Assembly: GCA_013205525.1 (NCBI GenBank)
Contig: JABMMR010000246.1
Location: forward strand, 1 to 9,481
Source of the DNA: Burkholderiales bacterium
GTDB lineage: Bacteria > Pseudomonadota > Gammaproteobacteria > Burkholderiales > Burkholderiaceae_C
DNA length: 9,481 bases
Direction: 5' to 3'
Below are positions 1 to 6,250 of the stretch, in pieces. The notes beneath the pieces were generated by a model that saw only the letters and a program-made list of their open reading frames with translations, had not been told where the DNA came from and did no database searches. The first letter of the stretch is position 1. Every line of letters starts with the position of its first letter. Position numbers and translations under genes: made by a program.

Positions 1-2030
1 TACTGACTGGCCATGCCCTGATGGCGCATCAAAGCGTCTAAAGAGGGCTCGCGTCCACGGAAGGCTTTAAAAGAACTCATGGCGGGGCGACTGCCACCGC
101 GCTCCAAAATGCTTTGTCTGTAGCGTCGACCGGTATCGACCGAGGGCGTGCCATCGGGTGCAGCGGTTTCTTCAAAAGCAGCGTAAGCATCAGCACTTAA
201 AACCTCGGCCCATTTATAACTGTAATAACCGGCAGCGTAACCTCCCGCGAACACATGGCTGAAGGAGTGCGGCATGCGGTTCCATGAAGGCGGGTGCAAC
301 ACCGCCACTTCATCACGCACTTCTTGCAACACCGCCAGCACATCGTTGCAACGCTCGGGTTCTGTGTGCAAGCGCATATCGAGCAAAGAAAACTCAATTT
401 GACGCAAAGTTTGCAAGCCACTTTGAAAGTTTTTCGCAGCCAGCATTTTGTCGAACATGTCGCGTGGCAGGGGTTCACCTGTTTGTACATGGGCGGTCAT
501 GTGGCGCAACACCGACCACTCCCAGCAAAAGTTTTCCATGAATTGGCTGGGCAGTTCTACCGCATCCCATTCCACCCCACTGATGCCGGAGACGTCGCGT
601 TCATCGACTTGGGTGAGCATATGGTGCAGGCCGTGGCCACACTCGTGGAACAAGGTGATGACATCGTCGTGGGTGAGCAGAGGCGGTTGACCATTGACGC
701 CCTCAGCAAAGTTGCAGACCAAGTGGGCAATGGGGGTTTGCAATTGAGCGGTGTCGGGGCGCAACCAACGCGCACGCACATCGTCCATCCATGCGCCTCC
801 GCGTTTGCCGCTTCTGGCGCCGGGGTCAAGGTAGAACTGACCGAGTAACTGGCCGTGGCGCTCTATCCGGTAAAACTCGACGGTGGGATGCCATACCGGT
901 GCAGTGTCGGGGCGAATACTCACCTCAAACAAGGTTTCCACAATTTTGAATAAACCCGCCATCACCTTGGGTGCTGTGAAATAGGGCTTGATGTCTTGCT
1001 CGCTGAAGTTGTAGCGCGCTTGCTTGAGCTTTTCGCCAATAAAAGTCCAGTCCCACGCTTGTGGGTCCGCCATACCGAGTTCGGTGCGGGCAAAGTCACG
1101 CATTTCATTCAAATCTTTTTCTGCATAGGGCTTGGCTCTGTGGGCTAAGTCGCGCAAGAAATCCATGACTTGATTTGGTGACTCGGCCATCTTGCTGGCC
1201 AGAGAGACTTGCGCGTGGTTGGCATAGCTCAGTAGCACAGCTTCTTCTTGGCGCAATTGCAATATTTCAGTCAGCAATGCGCTGTTGTCGAACTGCGGAT
1301 GAGAAAACTCGGCGGAGGCACGGGTGGCATGGGCGCGGTAAAGCTTCTCACGCAAATCGGTGCTGTGGGCGTATTGCATCACGGGTAAATAGCAAGGCAT
1401 TTTGAGCGTGAGTTTGTAGCCCGATTGCTCCTCTGCTTGCGCCGCAGTTTTTGCAGCTTGCAAGACATCTTCTGGCACACCTTGAACTTCTGGCTCTTGG
1501 GCAAGGACATTCCAGGCGTCGGTGGCGTCCAGCACATGCTCACTGAACAATTGGCTGATTTCTGCCATCCGCTCTTGAATGGCGGCAAAGCGCACCTTGG
1601 CAGGGCCAACAAGCTCTGCGCCAGACAAAACAAAATTACGTAAGGCGAGGGTATGCGCACGTGACTGCTCTTGATTCAAACTGGCCAAAGCGATGGCCTT
1701 GTATTTGGCATACAGCGCTTCGTTGGCGCCCAGACGGGTGAAGAAATCGGTGACGCGGGGCAACTCCGCGTTGTAAGCGGCTCTAAGCTCGGGGGTGTCG
1801 ACCACGCTTTGCAGATGACCGACCATGCCCCAAGCACGGCCCAGTTGTTCGGTGGAGGTATCGAGTACCTTGGCAATCGATGACCAATCCGCGGGGAAGT
1901 CAGCGCTGGTGACTTGCGCCATGGCCGCTTCGGCTTGTGACAGCAATTGCGTCATCGCTGGCGCAATGTGTTCGGGGCGGACTTCGTTGAAGCGGGGCAG
2001 TCCAGAGAAATCGAGTAGGGGGTTGCTCAT
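1..2030 (-). CDS. prlC: Oligopeptidase A, M3 family zinc metallopeptidase (3' end at window edge)
   Basis: A cytoplasmic zinc endopeptidase that breaks down short peptides, including cleaved signal peptides in the well-studied enteric homologue. Translating the minus strand from the ATG at 2028-2030 gives 676 open codons beginning [17 protein letters not shown]. The zinc motif is HECGH at residues 462-466 (about 633-647), inside the context [14 protein letters not shown] second motif, [12 protein letters not shown] (residues 485-496), supplies the expected third zinc ligand, Glu492. The usual family motif is HEFGH; Cys here replaces a non-ligand Phe. The last readable residues are [10 protein letters not shown] followed by the bases TA, so the next codon is probably the stop (TAA or TAG). 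A length of 676 residues fits the family (about 680 in E. coli). The start overlaps the folD stop as ATGA and has no visible Shine-Dalgarno sequence, which suggests translational coupling. Family assignment is very secure. Confidence 0.96.
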   Translation of the reverse strand, partial: MSNPLLDFSGLPRFNEVRPEHIAPAMTQLLSQAEAAMAQVTSADFPADWSSIAKVLDTSTEQLGRAWGMVGHLQSVVDTPELRAAYNAELPRVTDFFTRLGANEALYAKYKAIALASLNQEQSRAHTLALRNFVLSGAELVGPAKVRFAAIQERMAEISQLFSEHVLDATDAWNVLAQEPEVQGVPEDVLQAAKTAAQAEEQSGYKLTLKMPCYLPVMQYAHSTDLREKLYRAHATRASAEFSHPQFDNSALLTEILQLRQEEAVLLSYANHAQVSLASKMAESPNQVMDFLRDLAHRAKPYAEKDLNEMRDFARTELGMADPQAWDWTFIGEKLKQARYNFSEQDIKPYFTAPKVMAGLFKIVETLFEVSIRPDTAPVWHPTVEFYRIERHGQLLGQFYLDPGARSGKRGGAWMDDVRARWLRPDTAQLQTPIAHLVCNFAEGVNGQPPLLTHDDVITLFHECGHGLHHMLTQVDERDVSGISGVEWDAVELPSQFMENFCWEWSVLRHMTAHVQTGEPLPRDMFDKMLAAKNFQSGLQTLRQIEFSLLDMRLHTEPERCNDVLAVLQEVRDEVAVLHPPSWNRMPHSFSHVFAGGYAAGYYSYKWAEVLSADAYAAFEETAAPDGTPSVDTGRRYRQSILERGGSRPAMSSFKAFRGREPSLDALMRHQGMASQ

Positions 2031-2887
2031 GTGTGTATAGATAGGGACTGTTGGGCTGAATCCAAGGTGTTGGACAGCAGCATGGTAATGGTCATGGGGC
2101 CAACCCCACCAGGTACGGGGGTGATGTAGCCCGCCACTTGCCTGATGCCCTCAAAGTCGACATCGCCACACAACTTTCCCGCGTCGTCGCGGTTCATGCC
2201 CACATCAATCACCACCGCGCCGGGTTTGACCATGTCGGCGGTCAGTACATTGCGTTTGCCCACAGCGGCCACGATGACATCGGCTTGCAAGCAGTGCTGC
2301 TTGAGGTCTGCAGTTGCGCTGTGGCAAATCGTCACCGTGGCGTTTTTTTGTAACAGCATCAAAGCCATGGGTTTGCCCACAATATTGCTTCTGCCAATCA
2401 CCACCGCGTGTTTGCCCTTGAGGTTGTAGCCAATGCTCTCGAGCATTTTCATGCAGCCATGTGGCGTACAAGGCCAAAAACACGGCAAACCTGTCATCAA
2501 TGCGCCGGCATTGGCGACATGAAAACCATCGACATCCTTGGCTGCTGAAATGGCCTCGGTTACTTTGTCCGCGTCGATGTGCGCTGGCAGTGGCAACTGA
2601 ACCAAGATGCCATGGATGCTGGGGTCGTGGTTGAGCTTGTCGACTCTGTCTAGCAAGTCTGCTTGGCTGAGATGTTCAGGGTATTTTTCCAGTACCGAGC
2701 GTATGCCCACTTGCTCGCAGGCTTTCACCTTGTTGCGCACATAGACTTGCGAAGCGGCGTTGTCACCCACCAAGATGACCGCCAGGCCAGGGGTAGTGCC
2801 TTGGCTGATAAGAGATTGGGTGCGAGCAGAAAACCCCACTCTCATTTGTTGGGACAGGGCGTTGCCATCCATCAGTTGTGCAAACAT
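2027..2887 (-). CDS. folD: Bifunctional methylenetetrahydrofolate dehydrogenase / methenyltetrahydrofolate cyclohydrolase
   Basis: Interconverts 5,10-methylene-, 5,10-methenyl- and 10-formyl-tetrahydrofolate using NADP, supplying one-carbon units for purine and formyl-Met synthesis in the cytoplasm. With the ATG at 2885-2887 the protein has 286 residues, normal for FolD. Visible motifs are Y49xxxK53 in [10 protein letters not shown] (catalytic Lys), QLPLP at 97-101, KDVDGFH at 117-123, PCTP at 139-142, the nucleotide-binding GRSNIVGKP at 165-173, and [10 protein letters not shown] at 257-266. An in-frame GTG at 2897-2899 would add four residues, but that GTGA is better read as a partial Shine-Dalgarno, eight bases before the ATG. 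The gene begins 12 bases downstream of a strong terminator and its TGA overlaps the prlC ATG. I see no convincing promoter between the terminator and the start. Function is secure; the exact start is fairly secure. Confidence 0.96.
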   Translation of the reverse strand: MFAQLMDGNALSQQMRVGFSARTQSLISQGTTPGLAVILVGDNAASQVYVRNKVKACEQVGIRSVLEKYPEHLSQADLLDRVDKLNHDPSIHGILVQLPLPAHIDADKVTEAISAAKDVDGFHVANAGALMTGLPCFWPCTPHGCMKMLESIGYNLKGKHAVVIGRSNIVGKPMALMLLQKNATVTICHSATADLKQHCLQADVIVAAVGKRNVLTADMVKPGAVVIDVGMNRDDAGKLCGDVDFEGIRQVAGYITPVPGGVGPMTITMLLSNTLDSAQQSLSIHT

Positions 2888-2899
2888 GAAAAAACTCAC

Positions 2900-2925
2900 A
2901 AAAAAAAGCCCGCAAAAAAGCGGGC
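2900..2925 (-). terminator. Intrinsic terminator of the kinase/regulator operon
   Basis: Read on the minus strand, a perfect six-base GC-rich stem (GCCCGC, pairing with GCGGGC) closes a TTTTTT loop and is followed by eight T residues, the classic Rho-independent form. It begins 16 bases after the response-regulator stop codon. The T-tract ends 12 bases before the folD ATG, so any transcript reading into folD from upstream must pass through this hairpin. The plus strand has no T-tract after the stem, so it acts in one direction only. Confidence 0.9.
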
Positions 2926-2941
2926 GGTCAGGGAAACGGAT

Positions 2942-2960
2942 TCAAACTTTGGCAGTTTGA
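2942..2960 (-). repeat. Perfect inverted repeat across the regulator stop codon
   Basis: On the minus strand the sequence TCAAACT-GCCAA-AGTTTGA forms a perfect seven-base stem with a five-base loop. Its last three bases are the TGA stop of the response regulator. It lies 16 bases upstream of the intrinsic terminator hairpin and has no T-tract of its own. It may act as a 3'-end mRNA stabiliser or as a protein-binding dyad, or it may be coincidental. Confidence 0.5.
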
Positions 2961-3565
2961 CCCAGCGCAGTTTTCAGCAAATCGGCGACGGTATTGGCAT
3001 TGAGCTTTTCCATGATGTTGGCTCGATGCGCTTCAACGGTTTTGATGCTGATGCCCAAGTCATCGGCAATTTGCTTGTTTAAACGACCCGCCACAATGCG
3101 CTCGAGGACTTGCGCTTCGCGGGTGGTGAGCTTGGCCATGAGGGCGTCTCGGTTGGCGGCGGTTTGGGAGTCGCTGAAGGATTCGCGGGCTTGGTCAAGC
3201 ATGCGCTCGACAAGGCTGACCAACTCATCTTCTTTGAAAGGCTTTTGGATGAAATCCATCGCGCCTTTTTTCATGGTGTTGACCGCCATGGGTACATCCC
3301 CATGGCCGGTGATGAAAACAATTGGTAAGGGGGACTTGCGCTCCACCAATTTGTCTTGCAGCTCTAGACCAGAGATGCCTGGCATGCGGATGTCAACCAA
3401 CAGGCAAGCCACTTCACGTGGGTCATAGCGGCTTAAAAAAGTTTCTGCCGAGTCAAAGCAACGTACGCGGTAGTCTTTGCCTTCGAGTAACCACTGTAGT
3501 GAGTCGCGCACCGCCTCGTCATCATCGACCACATAGACATTGCCTTTTTTGGGAATCAAACTCAT
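2942..3565 (-). CDS. FixJ/NarL-type response regulator (receiver + LuxR-type HTH)
   Basis: A DNA-binding response regulator and the likely partner of the adjacent kinase. With the ATG at 3563-3565 it has 207 residues. The receiver domain (about 8-125) shows the acidic pocket D14/D15/D16 in VYVVDDDE, the phospho-acceptor Asp58 in LLVDIRMPG, the switch Thr86 in FITGHGD, and Lys108 in FIQKPF. A linker leads to a C-terminal LuxR-type helix-turn-helix (about 145-197) with LTTREAQVL and the recognition-helix signature TVEAHR. An upstream in-frame TTG (3577) is possible, but a GGAG Shine-Dalgarno at 3572-3575, six bases from the ATG, favours the shorter form. The gap from the kinase stop is 27 bases, so the two are almost certainly cotranscribed. 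FixJ, DctR and TtrR share this architecture, so sequence alone does not fix the target regulon. Confidence 0.93.
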   Translation of the reverse strand: MSLIPKKGNVYVVDDDEAVRDSLQWLLEGKDYRVRCFDSAETFLSRYDPREVACLLVDIRMPGISGLELQDKLVERKSPLPIVFITGHGDVPMAVNTMKKGAMDFIQKPFKEDELVSLVERMLDQARESFSDSQTAANRDALMAKLTTREAQVLERIVAGRLNKQIADDLGISIKTVEAHRANIMEKLNANTVADLLKTALGQTAKV

Positions 3566-3595
3566 ATCAAGCTCCAAAGGCCAGCGTGGCCATTA
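3566..3595 (-). promoter_or_regulatory. Kinase-regulator junction: mini-ORF, hairpin and RBS
   Basis: The kinase stop TAA overlaps an ATG (TAATG). That ATG opens an eight-codon frame, MATLAFGA, ending with TGA at 3567-3569, one base before the regulator ATG. Within this stretch GGCCA-CGC-TGGCC can form a five-base stem with a three-base loop (3579-3591), and the regulator's GGAG Shine-Dalgarno follows at 3572-3575. The geometry would allow translational relay from kinase to regulator, but such a short frame may be chance. Confidence 0.4.
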
Positions 3596-6106
3596 CAGGG
3601 GTATCAAAGTTTTACTGGCTGGGAGCCAAAACGAAAAACGACAACCAATTATCATTTTTCCATTGTAGGTGTTCTCTGCAGTCATTCGACCGTGGTGAGA
3701 CTCAATGATGGTTCGGCATAAATTCAAGCCTATGCCCATGCCATCATTTTTGGTGGTGTAAAAAGCTTCGAAGACCCTTTCGATGACTTCGGCCTTCATA
3801 CCGGGGCCGGTATCGCTGACAGAAAATTCAACCACGTCCTGCCCCTCTATGGTTTTAGGGACCACTTGTAATTCCACATGGCGTTGATCAATCGGCCGTT
3901 GGGCAAACTCTATGGCCTCGGCCGCATTTCTCAAAAGATTGATGAGTACTTGCTCGATCAAAATCGGGTCTACATGCAATTTGTCTAAACGCTCGGAGAC
4001 AAACAAACTGAGTTTGACTTGTCGGCGTCGCAACTCGATGTCTGCCAGTTCAACGGCTTCGGCCACGATAGGGGCGATGGAAGAGTTCACCCGGTTGGTT
4101 TCACTGCGTTTCACAAAACTGCGGATGCGCTGAATGATTTGCCCCGCACGCTGGGCTTGGCGCGAAGTTTTTTCAAGTGCAATTTTGAGTTCCTCTTCGC
4201 TGATCTGATTGCCTTGCAAGCGCGTGAGCATGCCGTTGCAATAGTTGGCTATCGCCGTCAAGGGTTGGTTGAGTTCATGCGCCACGCTGGAGGCCATTTC
4301 GCCCATGGTGATCAAGCGGCTTGCGGTTTGCGCCCGCTCGGCCTGCAATGCCGATTGCTCTTGGGCCAATCTTCTGGCGGTGATATCGGTGGAGATGACC
4401 ATTTGCGCAAGCCTTCCGTCCACCCAGTTGAAATAGCGAGTTCTGACTTCAAGCCACTTATGCAGCTCGGCGACATAGACCTCGGCGTTTTCAGTCTGGG
4501 CTTGGGTCAGGTTGTAGGTGGGCATGCCCACCATATCGTCTACGCTGTCCATGTTTTGGCTCGCATGTAATGGCAGCGAACCGGCCTGGGTGATCAGTTC
4601 AAGATGGCCGTGTCCTTTGTTGCCAAACCATTGACGGTAGAGTTTGTTGGCAAACAGCAGTTCTGAACTTCCCAAGGGCGAGACAGACACCGAGGCATCA
4701 AGTGCTTCCAGCACGGAGGTGAAACGCTCGTGCGAGGCAGACAGTTGTTCGCGGATTTTGTTGGGCTCGGTGATGTCGGTCATGGAGGTCATCCATCCGG
4801 TTTGCTGACCCACCGCATCGATTAAAGGGGACACATACAACCTAGCGTCAAAAATACTGCCATTTTTGCGCTTGACTCTGATTTGAAATCCACTCACCGT
4901 GGTGCGCCCATTGAGTTGATCACTGAGTTTGGTGTTGAGCATTTCACGGTCTTCATCCGGCCAGTAGGGGAAGGGTGAGTTCGAACCCACCAGTTCTGCT
5001 TCGCTCCAACCGGTCATTTGGGAAAAAGCTGCATTCACATAGGTGATGCGGCCATTCATGTCCATGGCGCGCATTCCGGTGAGAATGGAGTTCTCCATGG
5101 CACGGCGAAAATTGGTCTCTGTGGTCAAGGCTTGTTGGGCTTGCAGGCGACGGCGGGTATGTCGCCAAGTCCCTATCAACATCCAGGTGGTCATGCCGCT
5201 TAGTATCAGCACCAACCAAAAAAGTCCGCTGCCAATCAAAACTTGCGATGTTCGATAGGCTTGTGCGCGCAACTGCAAGCTGTTGCCAATGGTGGAGATA
5301 GGAACGATGAATTCATAGGCATTGGACTCCCACGGAGACATTTCCCACAAGCCAGACCGTGGCTTGATGCTTTGGCCAGCGAGCAAGGTGTTTTTTCCGT
5401 CGACCAATGCGACCGCGTGTCGGGAGGTGATTTCTGGCGGAATGCTAAAGCGCAATAAGCCGTCTATCGAATATTCCACCATCACAACGCCTTTGAAATG
5501 GTTGTTGCTGGTCATCGGAATATGCAATTGAACCTGAGTGTCAGCTAGGCCCATCTTGTCTTGCGCTTTGATGGTGATGGGAGGTGAAAAAATAGCTTGA
5601 CGTAATTCTTTGGCTAATAAATAGGTGTCTTCGGTTTCTGGGTGATCTAGCCATGCCGCTTGATGGCCTAAACGCAGCAGGTCAAAGCTGCTGCTGGCTG
5701 CGCGAGATCGCAGGCGACGGTATTCATCCACCCAGGAGACGGCTGAAATTTCGGGGTAACGTTTGATCAAATCAGTTGATTGGTCATCGAAGTCCATCAC
5801 ACTCAATTTGTCGTTGCTCACATCGCTGGCCAATTTCATCATCTGCTCTTGTTGTTCGAGCAAATGCAAGCGCATTTTTTGGTTGGCGTATTCCAAGTCG
5901 CGTTGAACGCTCTCTTGCTCTCGCTCCATCTCTTCGTAACGTAAATAGCCTACGCTGCTGATAATGGTCAAAAGAAAAATAACCACTGCGCTCATGGGCG
6001 CTAACAGGGCCACGCGGTCTTGTCGGTAGGGGGATTGTTTTTTCCACCAAGTCACCCAACTACGTGTCAAAGGCTTTATGAGAAGAGAGATTTTATGAAT
6101 GAACAT
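3593..6106 (-). CDS. Membrane PAS-domain sensor histidine kinase (FixL/DctS/TtrS-like group)
   Basis: An inner-membrane sensor kinase predicted to autophosphorylate on His and pass the phosphate to Asp58 of the adjacent regulator. From the ATG at 6104-6106 it has 837 residues: TM1 about 32-55; a periplasmic region of about 230 residues; TM2 about 289-312; PAS1 about 332-446 (GRITYVNAAFSQMTGW); a probable second PAS about 459-578; and a HisKA H-box, MGEMASSVAHELNQPL, with phospho-His610. The ATPase domain shows the N-box N723/N727, a G1 box SDTGPGM with Asp765, and FEAFYTTKNDGMGIGL. The extracytoplasmic part (YPEISAVSWVDEYRRL) recalls carboxylate-sensing DctS-type kinases, an inference from memory of the family. 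PAS1 contains no His at all, so it is not a FixL-type haem sensor. A GTG at 6166 would add 20 residues, but neither start has a clear RBS. The shorter start places the WWKKQSPYRQDR stretch and TM1 as expected for the group. Confidence 0.9.
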   Translation of the reverse strand: MFIHKISLLIKPLTRSWVTWWKKQSPYRQDRVALLAPMSAVVIFLLTIISSVGYLRYEEMEREQESVQRDLEYANQKMRLHLLEQQEQMMKLASDVSNDKLSVMDFDDQSTDLIKRYPEISAVSWVDEYRRLRSRAASSSFDLLRLGHQAAWLDHPETEDTYLLAKELRQAIFSPPITIKAQDKMGLADTQVQLHIPMTSNNHFKGVVMVEYSIDGLLRFSIPPEITSRHAVALVDGKNTLLAGQSIKPRSGLWEMSPWESNAYEFIVPISTIGNSLQLRAQAYRTSQVLIGSGLFWLVLILSGMTTWMLIGTWRHTRRRLQAQQALTTETNFRRAMENSILTGMRAMDMNGRITYVNAAFSQMTGWSEAELVGSNSPFPYWPDEDREMLNTKLSDQLNGRTTVSGFQIRVKRKNGSIFDARLYVSPLIDAVGQQTGWMTSMTDITEPNKIREQLSASHERFTSVLEALDASVSVSPLGSSELLFANKLYRQWFGNKGHGHLELITQAGSLPLHASQNMDSVDDMVGMPTYNLTQAQTENAEVYVAELHKWLEVRTRYFNWVDGRLAQMVISTDITARRLAQEQSALQAERAQTASRLITMGEMASSVAHELNQPLTAIANYCNGMLTRLQGNQISEEELKIALEKTSRQAQRAGQIIQRIRSFVKRSETNRVNSSIAPIVAEAVELADIELRRRQVKLSLFVSERLDKLHVDPILIEQVLINLLRNAAEAIEFAQRPIDQRHVELQVVPKTIEGQDVVEFSVSDTGPGMKAEVIERVFEAFYTTKNDGMGIGLNLCRTIIESHHGRMTAENTYNGKMIIGCRFSFWLPASKTLIPL

Positions 6107-6154
6107 CGAGCATGAGTTTAGGGCACTGCCGTCCAAAAAAACACCAACGCAAGG

Positions 6155-6200
6155 TTGAAATTTCACATTAAGAAATCGATAGGCACTATTTGAAATTTAA
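6155..6200. repeat. Paired TTGAAATTT motif, possible operator
   Basis: TTGAAATTT occurs at 6155-6163 and again at 6190-6198, 35 bases apart. The first copy sits in a perfect ten-base palindrome, TGAAATTTCA (6156-6165). The second is nearly palindromic (TTGAAATTTAA). Paired dyads between divergent genes are typical of transcription-factor sites, but AT-rich sequence can produce such matches by chance. Confidence 0.4.
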
Positions 6201-6240
6201 CGCAAAACATGCGACACTTTCGCAAAATCAATGCACTATC

Positions 6241-6250
6241 AGGAGACACC
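6241..6250 (+). promoter_or_regulatory. Ribosome binding site that fixes the aceE start
   Basis: AGGAG at 6241-6245 lies five bases before the ATG at 6251. The upstream in-frame ATG at 6209 has only AT-rich sequence before it and no comparable site, so this RBS decides the start in favour of 6251. Confidence 0.85.

Larger units (their letters stand above)
6107..6250. promoter_or_regulatory. Divergent regulatory region between sensor kinase and aceE
   Basis: This 144-bp AT-rich gap must contain the outward promoters for both the kinase/regulator operon and aceEF. No strong sigma-70 pair stands out. The best plus-strand candidates are TTGAAA at 6155-6160 with GATAGG 17 bases on, and TTGAAA at 6190-6195 with GACACT 17 bases on; both have poor -10 boxes. 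Other small elements are the repeated TTGAAATTT, a CGCAAAA direct repeat (6201-6207 and 6221-6227), GCACTAT twice (6183-6189 and 6233-6239), and a TGCGA-CACTT-TCGCA dyad at 6210-6224. The region is probably regulatory by position; individual sites are unproven. Confidence 0.5.

Noticed and set aside
633..647. Cys in the PrlC zinc motif (HECGH instead of HEFGH) as a sign of inactivation
   Set aside because: The substituted position is not a zinc ligand or the catalytic Glu; HExxH tolerates variation there and the third ligand region is intact.
294..848. 184-codon plus-strand frame opposite prlC
   Set aside because: It is antisense to the zinc-site region of prlC, whose translation matches the family throughout; no motif in the shadow frame.
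4019..4570. 183-codon plus-strand frame opposite the histidine kinase
   Set aside because: It overlaps the conserved HisKA/PAS coding region in antisense and looks like a composition shadow.
6107..6166. GTG start extending the histidine kinase by 20 residues
   Set aside because: No RBS is visible and the extra residues do not resemble a signal or domain; however, the 6106 ATG also lacks a good RBS, so the choice is not final.
6210..6224. TGCGA-CACTT-TCGCA dyad in the aceE leader as a riboswitch or attenuator
   Set aside because: Only a five-base stem with no T-tract or conserved aptamer features; recorded only as a minor element of the intergenic region.
6209..6250. Upstream in-frame ATG giving aceE 14 extra residues
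   Set aside because: No Shine-Dalgarno before it, while AGGAG precedes the ATG at 6251 at good spacing and MAAQ is a plausible AceE start.
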